In this document: piece after piece, positions 28,066 through 37,280 of the stretch | Position numbering within the stretch: the first letter of the stretch is position 1 | Layout of the letters: each line of letters begins with the position of its first letter | Source of the DNA: Lysinibacter cavernae | GTDB taxonomy: Bacteria > Actinomycetota > Actinomycetes > Actinomycetales > Microbacteriaceae | Direction of reading: 5' to 3' | DNA: 64,000 nt | Assembly: GCF_011758565.1 (NCBI RefSeq) | Contig: NZ_JAAMOX010000001.1 | Location: forward strand, 907,838 to 971,837 | Notes under the pieces: generated by a model | Seen by the model: the letters and a program-made list of their open reading frames with translations, nothing else | Told to the model about the DNA's origin: nothing | Databases searched by the model: none | Position numbers and translations under genes: made by a program

Positions 28066-28129
28066 ACGACACAGAGCGTGTTGTCCAGCTGTACTGGCGA
28101 CACGTCCCAGCCGTTCTCCGTGACACGCG
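28066..28129 (+). pseudogene. Fragment of a ricin-B lectin gene (diverged 64-bp copy of 24580-24643)
   Basis: The 64 bp align without gaps to 24580-24643 in the lectin gene at about 84% identity (10 mismatches by eye). In the matching frame it encodes TTQSVLSSCTGDTSQPFSVTR against TTQSALSTCTGDASQQFTLTR in two overlapping parts of the same motif. It starts 4 nt after the cupin stop, with no start codon of its own in that position and no lectin sequence beyond. It is a remnant of a deleted lectin copy or a small duplication. Confidence 0.75.
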
Positions 28130-28183
28130 GGAATCTCGCATCCGCTGCCCGTCGCCTACCCAAACTCCGTTCGGGGGCCGGTG

Positions 28184-31100
28184 TTAGCGCCCTCCTCGCA
28201 GCCCTGAGCGGCGACGCCGAAGCAGCGCGCCGCCAACGATAATCCCAAATCCGGCCAGTAGGAACGGAAGGGTGTTGCTCGGCGTGCCGGTGACGGCCAA
28301 TCCCCCACCGTGAGCCCCACCCGGGTTTGACGGCGCTGGCGAGACACCGGGCACGATGGTCGTATTGGTACAGGATGCCTCAACTTCGCTCCAGCCAATT
28401 GGGGGCGCAACCTCAACACAGTTGGCGATTGGGCTGCTTGCCTCGGTGGATAAGCGTGCTGTCACGCGCAGCTCAATATCGGTTCCCGCTGCCAGCCCCG
28501 GCAGAATCCAGCTCACAACGTTGTCTGCCGCTGTTCCACCTTCTGTCGCAGAATCGAAAGTCAGCCCCTTCGGCAGGGCATCCGTGACAACGATCTCGTT
28601 TGCGTCAAGGGCACCGGTATTGGATACGCGGATGGACCAGGTGATTTCGCCTCCGGGTGATACCGTCGCTGGCCCAGTCTTCTTCACCTCAATGCTCGAG
28701 TCAGGGGCATCAACACAGGCGTAGGCGGCGTCTTCGATACCGTCGCCCGAAACCGTCGCGGTATTTGCCAACCCGCCGCCCGAATCACACTGCCATTGTC
28801 CGGCAGTCAGCCCACCGGGAACAAGCACAGACACCTCCACCCTGTAGCGGTGCACATCACCTGCGCCAATGGGTATGTCGGACGCGACCCTGACGACCGT
28901 GTCACCGTTCCAATCCGGGTTTACCTCGATATCACCTGGGCTGACGTTCTCAACCTGCGGCGAATCGGGGCTGATGTTCTCACCAAACGCGAGTGCATCG
29001 TCCAAGGAATACTGTTCATCAAACGCACCAGCGTTCGTGACCACCAACTCGTACGTGATGAGCCCAACGCCGTCAGGACCAACGGCGGAGTCGAGAACGG
29101 ACTTCTCCACCGTCACGTCAGTTGGCGCTGCGACAAGCGCCGCAGTGTCGCTGGCATCATCAACCTGACCAAAACGATCTTCAATCTCCGCTTCGACACT
29201 ATTCGTTTGGGTTCCAGCGGCTGGGATCACGACGCGGAACGTCAGTGTGGCCGAGTCGCCAGCTGCCAACTGGCCAACAAGCCACTCTGGGACAAACCCG
29301 GCAACGTCTCCCACCGATGCCTCGGCGGAACCGGGAACAAACGTGAGCCCGGCAGGGAGTACATCGGTAACCGTTACTGCACCGTCAATGGCTGAGGTGT
29401 TGGTCACGACGATTCGGAACGTTCCCTCGCCCCCGCGTCGAACGGTGTGGGTCTCGGCCCAGACGGAATCGTCAGAAGCCACACACACGTTCGGGTCGGC
29501 CGCGGTACAGGTCTGTTTGGCGACGGCAATCTGCGGAGCCTGCACCTGAATCGGAACATCCGGCGAGGAAACCGGAAGCGCGAGCACCTCAGGATTGACG
29601 CGTCCGCGGAATCGGTTGGTATAGATGTCCCCCGTAACGTCGCCCGTTGGGACGAGGCTCAGTTGCCAGGTGAGCGTTTCGAACGGGTCCAACACCTGAG
29701 GAGCCGGCAAGGCAAGGCTCACGAACCGAACTGCGGTCACCTCTGCGGCGCTTGGGCAACCCGCCGAACCAATCTCAGTCACCGCACATGACCAGATGCC
29801 TGTGCCCGGCGCAACATACCAGGCGTCTCCCGGAGAACCGGGATCGGCAAATCCATCAACCACGCCGTCTTGGGCATCAAGAACGGCAGGGTCTTGTGTT
29901 GTGACCAAGCTCACCATCGTGTCGGGAAGCCCGCTCACGGAGATACCGCTAAACCCTCCAGAGAAGGATGATGCTGGCAACCGCCCATCACCGTTTGCCG
30001 GCAGGACGTCGACAGTGTCGAGCCTGGTCATCACATTCGACGTGGCGTTTCGCACCGTGAGGTCCCAGACGAGCGGCCCCGCAAGCGGCCGATAGGCCGT
30101 TGCTGTCGACTTCGTCGCGTATACCGTGGCACCCGCGACGACCTGAATAGTCACTGAGTCTGAGCGCTGGGCCTCGGTGGATGGGTCATCAGGCGAACTT
30201 GCGACGGCCGTGTTCCGGTATTGCAAGCCGTTCGCCGCATCCACCGGAATCCTGGCCGAGTAGTGCAAGGCGGGAATGACAGTGCCAGGAGTAACGTCAC
30301 CCAGAAGCCAGCGGACGCCATAGTTTGTTCCACCCGGAGTAGGAGACCAGTCGCTTCCGTCACACAGACCGCAGAACTCGACCTGCGCGCCCGGCGGAAC
30401 CGTGACGCTCAACGGATTCACTGTCAGCCGCGGCGTTGTCGCCGGCATAAGGTCGGTAATCACAACATCGCGAAGTGGGTCTCCAACAGCACCGTTGGTT
30501 GCCGCTGTCGGCTGCAGCGTAAAGCTCGCATCCGTACCGGGGGCCACTTGCCCTCCAGACCCCGGAATCTGCTCAGCAACGGTTTTGTCGACACGAACCT
30601 CGCCAGGAACCAAGCGCGCACGATCCCCAGTTGTTGTCCCTGCGAATGCAACCGGATCAAACGAATTGAGCAGCCAGGCTGGAGTCGTGCCGGTACGAAA
30701 CCTGCCGAAGTTCGTGAGAAGCGTGCCGTCAGGGTTGTTTGCGGGGTCAAGCGTTGACGGCCCGGTGAAACGAAGACCCGTCGACATCACGACGCTTGCC
30801 CCAATTGGCACGGGTACGAGCATACGGATTCGAACTCGGTCTACGCTGTCACGGAATCCGTCACTCGTGAGGGCACCGCCGAGCGCAACGGCGCTTGGAT
30901 CTGTCGACCACGTTGCGTCGCTATCCTCACACGTTGTTGCCCTCATCTGAGCAAACGTCTGAGGATACGAGGCAGGCGCACCGAATTCAATGACATACGC
31001 GTCGGTGGGAAGATTCAGCGACGACGATCGGGTGGGCACGCTTGAGCCAGAAAGCGCGGTCAACTGCTGAGACGATCGGTCGAAGACATCACACACGATG

Positions 31101-32779
31101 ACGTTTTCAGATTCGGCAAGCGTGCGCGAAAAGTCCAACCTTGAGATCACTTGACTCCCTGGCGATACCCTCAAATCACCGGTACGGATGCCGGTAGCCC
31201 CCGCTGGGTTACTTCCCGTGATGTAGTCGCGGTACGACTTGGATGCCGTATAGGAACCCGCGTTAATTGAGAGCGCCGTCGAGTTGTTTTCGAGCGGTTC
31301 CGTACCGTCGCCGTAGTTTGACCGGCCAGTGACATCATCGGGATCAAAATCGGTGAACTGGTTGCGCACGGTGAGCTGTCCGCCAGCGTCAAGCACATCC
31401 TGAATAGGAATCCACACAACGATCGCGCCGCTCGCTACCCAGTACTCCCCCGTTGGAAGCGGGTTATTGGTCGCCGTCAACGTTGGATAGGACAGGCCTC
31501 GAGTATCGGTCCCAGTCAACGTCAGATCAAACGTGCCTCCTGGAGTCTCGTCACTCACGCAGGACAACACACCGGAGTCAACAACCGCGTTGTTCACGTT
31601 AGCGCCCGGTTTTGTCAAGCTTGAATGCGGCAGTGGCGTAATCGAACCGAACGTGCCGCCTTGGGTACAGCCGGAGACACCGGTTCCCCAGTTCATCAGG
31701 CGGGCGTTTGGCGAGTACGCGCCAAGGTCATCCGTAAAGGTGATGGGCGAAGCAAGCTGCGTGATCCCCTTCAGCCCTTCCTCGCCGGTTCGGGTTGGGT
31801 GCTTGACGGTGATTCCGATACCGTACATGCGCCAGTGACCCTGCTCGGTTCCTCCGGCCCCTGGTCCCGTCGCTACACCGCTGAGTGTGAGAGGAACCTT
31901 ACGGAGGTCGTAAAAGGCCGCAGCCGAGACGGTTGTTGACACGGTGTTTGACTGCACGGGAACTGGAGTTTCCTGGTCCCCCGCGCTGAACGAAACGTCC
32001 TTCGACTCGCCGTTCAGAGACGCGGTCGTGACCAGAGCAATAGGGCTAATCTCCTTCGAGGATGAACTCGTCGACGATAACGTTTGGCAGATCAGGACCC
32101 GGCGGTCACCACCCGGAGCACCCGTTACCGAGTCGTACACGCCTGTCACATTTGGCACGGTACCAAGGCCGTCACACTGCGGAGGCGCCGCACGCCACTC
32201 CATCCCCGACGGCAGCGTTGAGGTCAGGTAGGGGTTGGTTGAGGCCGTGTTTGTGTTGAAGTTAAAGCGGTACTGCACGGTGTCGTTGGTGCGCACGATG
32301 CCGTTCTGTGGACCGCTATCATTTCCGGGGTCATCGTCGGCATCGAAGACAGCGGTGCCGTCGGTTAAGACCGCAGCAAGCGTATCGGAAACCGAGAATA
32401 CTCCGATGCCCGGGTCATCCGCTGCGTCCGAAGGCGGTTGCTCCGGCGGCGGTACGTCGTCTGGGGCTTCCAGCTCCTGCGGCGAAGGCTCGGAGGGGGC
32501 AGAAGGTTCTGACGCGGTGGTTGGCGCGGATGTTTCGTTGGGAAGGTCGGGCTGCAATAAGAGATCGTCCTCGCCCGTCGGCGTTGAAGGCTCCGCAGCC
32601 GGTGTGGACTCCGCCGGTTGGACGGCGGGCGGCTGGACGGCGGGCGGTTCAGGCGTTGGAGAAAGGGCGGTGGCCCCTGTTGGCACAAAGGCCAAAGACA
32701 TCGCAACCGCACACACGACGGTCGCGGTAAAACGACGCGCGGCTGGCGAACTCTTTGGTCCGTTGATTCGTCCTAGCAT
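28184..32779 (-). CDS. Giant wall-anchored protein with Pro-rich stalk and DUF11-like modules (1531 aa)
   Basis: This is a secreted surface protein. I place the start at ATG 32779, giving a signal peptide (MLGRINGPKSSPAARRF, hydrophobic core, GATALS). A GTG further upstream after GGGGGG is an alternative and would add about 37 residues. Residues of about 40-140 are a Pro/Glu/Ser-rich stretch (PTPEPPAVQPPAVQP), a typical wall-spanning or extended segment. Beta-rich domains follow to about 1080. DUF11-type modules begin near 1086, 1223 and 1360, with conserved VTNTS-, VTNAG- and VSNTGA-type cores. The C-terminus is LAVTG, hydrophobic span, RRRRSGLRGGR, a class E sortase signal. It belongs to the same class as the other giant proteins but is not a close paralogue. 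Confidence 0.85.
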   Translation of the reverse strand: MLGRINGPKSSPAARRFTATVVCAVAMSLAFVPTGATALSPTPEPPAVQPPAVQPAESTPAAEPSTPTGEDDLLLQPDLPNETSAPTTASEPSAPSEPSPQELEAPDDVPPPEQPPSDAADDPGIGVFSVSDTLAAVLTDGTAVFDADDDPGNDSGPQNGIVRTNDTVQYRFNFNTNTASTNPYLTSTLPSGMEWRAAPPQCDGLGTVPNVTGVYDSVTGAPGGDRRVLICQTLSSTSSSSKEISPIALVTTASLNGESKDVSFSAGDQETPVPVQSNTVSTTVSAAAFYDLRKVPLTLSGVATGPGAGGTEQGHWRMYGIGITVKHPTRTGEEGLKGITQLASPITFTDDLGAYSPNARLMNWGTGVSGCTQGGTFGSITPLPHSSLTKPGANVNNAVVDSGVLSCVSDETPGGTFDLTLTGTDTRGLSYPTLTATNNPLPTGEYWVASGAIVVWIPIQDVLDAGGQLTVRNQFTDFDPDDVTGRSNYGDGTEPLENNSTALSINAGSYTASKSYRDYITGSNPAGATGIRTGDLRVSPGSQVISRLDFSRTLAESENVIVCDVFDRSSQQLTALSGSSVPTRSSSLNLPTDAYVIEFGAPASYPQTFAQMRATTCEDSDATWSTDPSAVALGGALTSDGFRDSVDRVRIRMLVPVPIGASVVMSTGLRFTGPSTLDPANNPDGTLLTNFGRFRTGTTPAWLLNSFDPVAFAGTTTGDRARLVPGEVRVDKTVAEQIPGSGGQVAPGTDASFTLQPTAATNGAVGDPLRDVVITDLMPATTPRLTVNPLSVTVPPGAQVEFCGLCDGSDWSPTPGGTNYGVRWLLGDVTPGTVIPALHYSARIPVDAANGLQYRNTAVASSPDDPSTEAQRSDSVTIQVVAGATVYATKSTATAYRPLAGPLVWDLTVRNATSNVMTRLDTVDVLPANGDGRLPASSFSGGFSGISVSGLPDTMVSLVTTQDPAVLDAQDGVVDGFADPGSPGDAWYVAPGTGIWSCAVTEIGSAGCPSAAEVTAVRFVSLALPAPQVLDPFETLTWQLSLVPTGDVTGDIYTNRFRGRVNPEVLALPVSSPDVPIQVQAPQIAVAKQTCTAADPNVCVASDDSVWAETHTVRRGGEGTFRIVVTNTSAIDGAVTVTDVLPAGLTFVPGSAEASVGDVAGFVPEWLVGQLAAGDSATLTFRVVIPAAGTQTNSVEAEIEDRFGQVDDASDTAALVAAPTDVTVEKSVLDSAVGPDGVGLITYELVVTNAGAFDEQYSLDDALAFGENISPDSPQVENVSPGDIEVNPDWNGDTVVRVASDIPIGAGDVHRYRVEVSVLVPGGLTAGQWQCDSGGGLANTATVSGDGIEDAAYACVDAPDSSIEVKKTGPATVSPGGEITWSIRVSNTGALDANEIVVTDALPKGLTFDSATEGGTAADNVVSWILPGLAAGTDIELRVTARLSTEASSPIANCVEVAPPIGWSEVEASCTNTTIVPGVSPAPSNPGGAHGGGLAVTGTPSNTLPFLLAGFGIIVGGALLRRRRSGLRGGR

Positions 32780-33250
32780 CTGTCTGTCCGATCGCCAATG
32801 CCCAAGGGCAATATCGAGTGTGGAGCGATGCTCTATCGGGCTTAAGAGGCAAGGGGCTTTCAACCGAGTCACGATCGCATCCCCCCAGCCTCCGTTGGCT
32901 GTCAATGCATGACCCTGCGAAAATCCTAACAAAAGTACGTCATACGTGACGTACTTTTTTTGAGGAGCTCCACGGGCTCCGAGCCTGCGGAGAACCTGCA
33001 CGATCACCTCGTCGGCCTGATCTTAAAAAGCAGGTTCTGCACGCAACCCTACGATGTAAAAAACGGGGCGTGAGTGGATTTCCATGCATACTCTGCGCTC
33101 CCAATGACAACAAGGCCGGGCCTCAAACGACACCGGTCGGCGAGCATGTCAGTGCATTCCTCAGTGAGCACAGCGCAAGGCCGCGCTCGACCTTTCGGTT
33201 GCTTCGGTTGCTTCGCACAAAACCGGTACCGATCATCGCTCCAGCTGTGA
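32780..33250. other. Intergenic region upstream of the 1531-aa surface gene
   Basis: It contains the hairpin at 32931-32958 and a possible upstream GTG start for the surface gene. No separate gene is convincing. Confidence 0.5.
32931..32958. terminator. Perfect 12-bp hairpin with TACG tetraloop and T/A flanks
   Basis: AAAAGTACGTCA (32931-32942) and TGACGTACTTTT (32947-32958) pair perfectly around TACG, an unusually stable loop in RNA. Seven T residues end it on the plus strand and four on the minus strand, so it could terminate in both directions. It may end transcripts from the 155-aa gene, or act as an operator about 150 bp before the surface gene. Confidence 0.6.
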
Positions 33251-33718
33251 TCACACGCGACGTTTGAAGAGATGAAAGCGCCGCTGAGGTTTCGTTTGGC
33301 CAAGGTCGGCCAGCACATCAACAAACGAGATGATGCTGTCTTCACTGCCATTATCCACTCGTTTGAAGGCTTTTCCGATCGGATCGGCCCAGTACCCAGA
33401 CGGCAGCTGTACGACGGGCCAACCGTCGAACTCAGCCGGCGCATCGGCCCATGTGCCGCCCTTATGCCGCACGATCATCTCACCCAGATACGCACCAAAT
33501 TTGAGCACAAGTTCCGCGAGCTCGTCGCTACCGCCCACTTCCTCACGGATCTCGCCAAGATAGCCGTCAACCTCCGCAACAGAACCAATGGCGAATGAAA
33601 GCGGTTTACCGGTGTTTGCCTCAACTGATCGTGAGGCCTCCATCGCCAACGCAGTCATGTTCAGCGCAGTCGGAGGAACTGGCAGCCGCAATGGTCTACC
33701 CGAATAGGCGGATGTCAT
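33251..33718 (-). CDS. Uncharacterised soluble protein (155 aa)
   Basis: I do not recognise the family with confidence. It is a soluble alpha/beta protein with no signal peptide. A central LGEMIVRHKGGTW-D segment, then PVVQLPSGYWADPIGKAFKRV and a DSIISFVDVL helix, resembles small actinobacterial proteins of DUF3806-like layout. That is a loose impression and not a match. A TATTAT -10 box lies seven nt before the ATG at 33718, so the gene is probably leaderless. Confidence 0.65.
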   Translation of the reverse strand: MTSAYSGRPLRLPVPPTALNMTALAMEASRSVEANTGKPLSFAIGSVAEVDGYLGEIREEVGGSDELAELVLKFGAYLGEMIVRHKGGTWADAPAEFDGWPVVQLPSGYWADPIGKAFKRVDNGSEDSIISFVDVLADLGQTKPQRRFHLFKRRV

Positions 33719-33725
33719 GACCCCA

Positions 33726-33731
33726 ATAATA
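33726..33731 (-). promoter_or_regulatory. -10 box of the 155-aa protein gene, leaderless type
   Basis: On the reverse strand TATTAT is followed by seven nt (TGGGGTC) and the ATG. Confidence 0.5.
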
Positions 33732-33864
33732 CCGTTCCCTCCTCAGCTGAACGGCTCACTGGTCCGGCACCAAGGCGCTCGTCAAACGTTGCCCATGTGT
33801 GGGACCTCTGCCCGGCTGCCAATTGCAGAGCAAGCACCTGCCAATTGTTATGTTTCGTTAAAGC

Positions 33865-33897
33865 AAAAAGGCCCCGCGGGTGGAGCCGCGAGGCCTT
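33865..33897 (-). terminator. Intrinsic terminator of tRNA-Asn
   Basis: On the reverse strand, directly after the tRNA, AAGGCCTCGCGGC pairs with a near-complementary CCGCGGGGCCTT around TCCAC, and a T5 run follows. This is a classic intrinsic terminator. Confidence 0.85.
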
Positions 33898-33900
33898 CGC

Positions 33901-33972
33901 TCCCTGAGTTGGACTCGAACCAACAACCTGCCGGTTAACAGCCGGCTGCTCTGCCAATTGAGCTATCAGGGA
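33901..33972 (-). tRNA. tRNA-Asn(GTT)
   Basis: The 72-nt cloverleaf on the reverse strand has a 7-bp acceptor stem (TCCCTGA with TCAGGGA), a D-arm with AGCTC..GAGC, an anticodon loop CTGTTAACC with anticodon GTT, and a T-arm with GGTTCGAGTCC. CCA is not encoded. A terminator follows directly. Confidence 0.97.
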
Positions 33973-34070
33973 ATGCTTTCTTGACTTCCGGAGGTGATCC
34001 GGCGATCAAGACAACAGATAAGACTCTACCAAAGATTTGAGTGGCCGCTGACCACTTTTGGTACCTTTTC

Positions 34071-34919
34071 TTATTCGATTGCGAGTTCGTCGTAGGCAGT
34101 TGCCCGTAAAGCCGCGGCAAGTCGCTGAACGTACGTGTGATTCGTTTGAGAAAAAACTTCTTCGATCGTTCCACGCCCGACGAGCGAGCCGCTCTGCAAC
34201 ACGATGAGTTCGTCAACGAGACGCTCAAGCACGGTGATGTCGTGGCTGACGAGCAGCATTGTCGCGTTGTGGCGAGTGCGGTAGGCGTCGAGCATGTCGA
34301 CAACGCGCGGGCGATTGGCAACATCCACGCCAAGGGTCGGTTCGTCGGCCACGAGCATGCGGGGTTGCATAACCAGCGCACGCACTATCGCAACGCGCTG
34401 ACGCTGACCCTTGCTGAGCTCGTGAGGGTACGTGTGCAGCATGGTCAGAGGCAGCGCAACCTGATCCATGAGTTCGGCAATGACAAGCCCGATTTGTTGC
34501 CGGTCAAAGCGCTTATCGCGCTCAGCAATGGGCTCAAGAATGCAGTCGGCAACCGTGCGATCAGGCGGAAGGGTTGCCCCGTCTGCCTGGCCAAGGTAGC
34601 CGATCTCGGCGGTCAGGATGCTGCGCTTGCGCTTTGAGAGCTTCACCACGTTTTGGCCGAGCACGATTGCTGCGCCGCTATTGACGACGGGCTGTACGGT
34701 TCGCTGTGTGACCTCGTTGCCCCTCGCCGCAATCACTTTTGCCAGTGTTGATTTGCCAGAACCGCTTTCGCCGAGCAGGCCACACACCGCACCCTTTGGC
34801 ACGCTAAAACTGACACCTTCGATGGCCTGATGCTGAGCGCTGCCGCCGTGCGCAGGGTACGAGATCGACAGGTCAGAAACGATAATGTCATCTGATCCGT
34901 GGGGGTTTCGGTCGATCAT
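34071..34919 (-). CDS. Orphan ABC transporter ATP-binding protein, peptide/nickel type (282 aa)
   Basis: This is an ABC ATPase. Walker A is GESGSGKST (about residues 50-58), the signature is LSKGQRQR, Walker B is MLVADEPT, and the switch histidine is in LLVSHDITV. The ISYPA start and LGLDVANRPR-like D-loop region fit the oligopeptide/dipeptide (OppD/F) class. No permease or binding protein gene is adjacent: the neighbours are tRNA-Asn and dnaG. It either pairs with membrane subunits elsewhere or has a non-transport role. The C-terminus is short for OppF-type proteins. Confidence 0.85.
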   Translation of the reverse strand: MIDRNPHGSDDIIVSDLSISYPAHGGSAQHQAIEGVSFSVPKGAVCGLLGESGSGKSTLAKVIAARGNEVTQRTVQPVVNSGAAIVLGQNVVKLSKRKRSILTAEIGYLGQADGATLPPDRTVADCILEPIAERDKRFDRQQIGLVIAELMDQVALPLTMLHTYPHELSKGQRQRVAIVRALVMQPRMLVADEPTLGVDVANRPRVVDMLDAYRTRHNATMLLVSHDITVLERLVDELIVLQSGSLVGRGTIEEVFSQTNHTYVQRLAAALRATAYDELAIE

Positions 34920-35004
34920 TCTGGTCCTAACGAGGATGAGGGGATGTGTAATGGTCGGTCTGTCGAGGGTATCTCATGCCCCATTGAGGCAGCAGGGGGT
35001 TGCG

Positions 35005-37098
35005 TTATGCCGACGTCGTGCGCAGTTTTCGGCGAGCGGTCTCGAGCTCCATCAGCTGACGTTGCACGCGTTGGTAAGGCTCCCCCGCGTTGTCTCCGAG
35101 GCGCTGCAATTGACCAACCAGCTCGGCCTTAAACGCGAGCATGTCGCGCTCAACGAGGCTGATGACGATGTCGTTGACGTAGCGAACCATGCCGGCCTCC
35201 GAGCGTTCGGGGATCGGCGCAATCGCAAGTTCCCGTACGAGGTCCTTAAACGGCTCGGGGGTATCTTCGATGACTCGACCGAGCCACGCGGATGTTGCCT
35301 CGGCTGGCAGCTGGGCCGCAATGGCGTTGCGTACCACCGTGAGGGCGCCGTTGGAAAGCTGCGCCCGGATGCCCTGGTTGAAGACCTCAGTCTCAATCGT
35401 CAGCGGCTGCTGCAGCATGGCCATCACGGCGTCGCGCTCAAGCCTCGTGACGGGATCGCCTGGCAGGTCGGCGATGCCGGTCCGGGGTTCTGGAATGCTC
35501 TGGGTGAAGTCGCCCCCAGCGTACGGGTCGGCATCGTCAATAGCATGCCCACTTGTTGGCCCACCATAAGAGGTGTCGATGGGCGGTGCCTGAACTGCGG
35601 CATCGGCCGACGCTGGCCCGCCTGCCCCGGCTGCGCCACTCTGTGGGCGAGGAGGCTGGCCTCCGTCGGAGCGCCCGTATGGCTGCTCTGAGCGCTGCTG
35701 GCCGTCATTGCGCGGGGCGATTGACTGGTGCGGACGGGCACCGCCGCGAGCGGGTTGCGGATGTGTGGCTACGGCGCTGCTCTTTCGCTGGGCATCGCGA
35801 ACCGCTTGTTCAACGTCGCCAAGTTCTTCGCCGAGCATCCGCGCGAGCTCGCGAACGTATCGGGGCCGAAGCGAATTGTCTCTAATGTCAGCCACAATTG
35901 GGGCTGCCGCGTTCAGCGCGCCGACGCGGCCCTCGACCGTGTCGAGGTTGAACTGGCTGATGCGTTGTCTCAGGGCAAACTCGAACAGCGGCTTCTTGGC
36001 GGCGATCATCGCTGCGACCGCTTCGTTACCGTGCGCGAGGCGCAAGTCGCAGGGGTCAAGGCCGTCAGGAGCGACCGCAACAAAGCTCTGCGCCGTAAAC
36101 TTTTTTTCGTCACTGAACGCGCGCATGGCGGCCTTCTCGCCGGCAGCGTCTGGGTCAAAGGTGAAGATCACTGAACCGATACCGCTGTCGTCGTTCATGA
36201 TGCGTCTCAGTACTTTGATGTGCTCAGTACCGAACGCTGTTCCACAGGTAGCCACTGCACTCGTGATGCCCGCCATATGGCAGGCCATGACATCGGTGTA
36301 GCCCTCAACAACAACCACTTGACGGTCTTTCGAAATGGCGCGCTTTGCGAGATCAAGACCGTAGAGGACCTGAGACTTGTGGTACACCGGCGTCTCTGGA
36401 GTGTTGAGGTATTTGGGGCCCTTATCGTCGTCGAGAAGTCGCCGCGCGCCAAAACCGAGCACCTGGCCGCTCGTGTCGCGGATGGGCCACACCAGCCGTC
36501 CGCGGAAGCGGTCGTATGGCCCCCGGTCACCCTGCGACACAAGTCCGGCGGTGACGATCTCTTCTTGGGTATACCCGAGTGATTTGAGGTGGTTGAGCAG
36601 GGCATCCCAGCTTTTTGGCGCGAACCCAACGCCAAAGTGGGCGGCAGCGGCAGCGTCGAATCCGCGCTCGCCAAGGAACGCGCGACCAACGGCGGCCTCT
36701 GGGCTCCCAAGTTGCGCAACAAAGAACTCGGCCGCGGCCTTATTCGCGGCCAAAAGCCTTGGACGGTTGATGCCGTCGCTCTTGCCTGATCCTTCTTCGT
36801 AGTGAAGTTGGTAGCCAACGCTGCCAGCGAGACGTTCGACCGCCTCGGTAAACGTGACGTGGTCCATGCGCTGCAGGAACGTGATGGCGTCGCCGCTCTC
36901 GCCACAGCCAAAACAGTGATAATAACCTAGCGCTGGACGAACGTGAAAGCTTGGGCTGCGCTCATCATGAAACGGGCAGAGCCCCTTCATGGAGCCTGGT
37001 CCGGCAGATTTCAGCGTGACGTGATCGCCGATAATATCGGCCAAATTTACGCGTGACTTGACCTCTTCAATGTCGCTTTGTCGAATGAGTCCTGCCAT
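35005..37098 (-). CDS. dnaG: DNA primase (697 aa)
   Basis: This protein makes RNA primers for replication. The CHC2 zinc domain has CPFH (about residue 41) and CFGC (about 62-65). A TOPRIM core follows (VVVEGYTDVMACHMAG, then FDPDAAGEKA with the metal-binding acidic pair). A Pro/Gly/Gln-rich linker of about 100 residues (about 440-550) separates it from the C-terminal DnaB-binding helical domain. Total length and layout are those of actinobacterial DnaG with a long linker. A TAAACT box six nt before the ATG suggests a leaderless transcript. It is followed by the ABC ATPase gene on the same strand. Confidence 0.97.
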   Translation of the reverse strand: MAGLIRQSDIEEVKSRVNLADIIGDHVTLKSAGPGSMKGLCPFHDERSPSFHVRPALGYYHCFGCGESGDAITFLQRMDHVTFTEAVERLAGSVGYQLHYEEGSGKSDGINRPRLLAANKAAAEFFVAQLGSPEAAVGRAFLGERGFDAAAAAHFGVGFAPKSWDALLNHLKSLGYTQEEIVTAGLVSQGDRGPYDRFRGRLVWPIRDTSGQVLGFGARRLLDDDKGPKYLNTPETPVYHKSQVLYGLDLAKRAISKDRQVVVVEGYTDVMACHMAGITSAVATCGTAFGTEHIKVLRRIMNDDSGIGSVIFTFDPDAAGEKAAMRAFSDEKKFTAQSFVAVAPDGLDPCDLRLAHGNEAVAAMIAAKKPLFEFALRQRISQFNLDTVEGRVGALNAAAPIVADIRDNSLRPRYVRELARMLGEELGDVEQAVRDAQRKSSAVATHPQPARGGARPHQSIAPRNDGQQRSEQPYGRSDGGQPPRPQSGAAGAGGPASADAAVQAPPIDTSYGGPTSGHAIDDADPYAGGDFTQSIPEPRTGIADLPGDPVTRLERDAVMAMLQQPLTIETEVFNQGIRAQLSNGALTVVRNAIAAQLPAEATSAWLGRVIEDTPEPFKDLVRELAIAPIPERSEAGMVRYVNDIVISLVERDMLAFKAELVGQLQRLGDNAGEPYQRVQRQLMELETARRKLRTTSA

Positions 37099-37104
37099 AC
37101 GTGA

Positions 37105-37110
37105 AGTTTA
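37105..37110 (-). promoter_or_regulatory. -10 box of leaderless dnaG transcript
   Basis: On the reverse strand TAAACT is followed by TCACGT and the dnaG ATG, with no room for a ribosome binding site. Confidence 0.6.
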
Positions 37111-37280
37111 GTCGACTGGACTGGGCGACCAGACCGATTGTCCAGACCGGTGGACAAATCTTGCTGTTCTGGCGCTGTGAGAAACACTGTTGCCCCGGAG
37201 CCGCCTGTTCACGGGCCTTCGCGAGAATCCCAAATACCGGCTAGGCTGCCAGACGACACAAGACAATCGGGGGATTTTGC

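Noticed and set aside
32880-32890. Run of C residues (G on the reverse strand) near a GTG, as an alternative start of the 1531-aa surface protein
   Set aside because: It would lengthen the signal peptide's n-region to over 70 residues. I kept ATG 32779 but list the GTG as an alternative.
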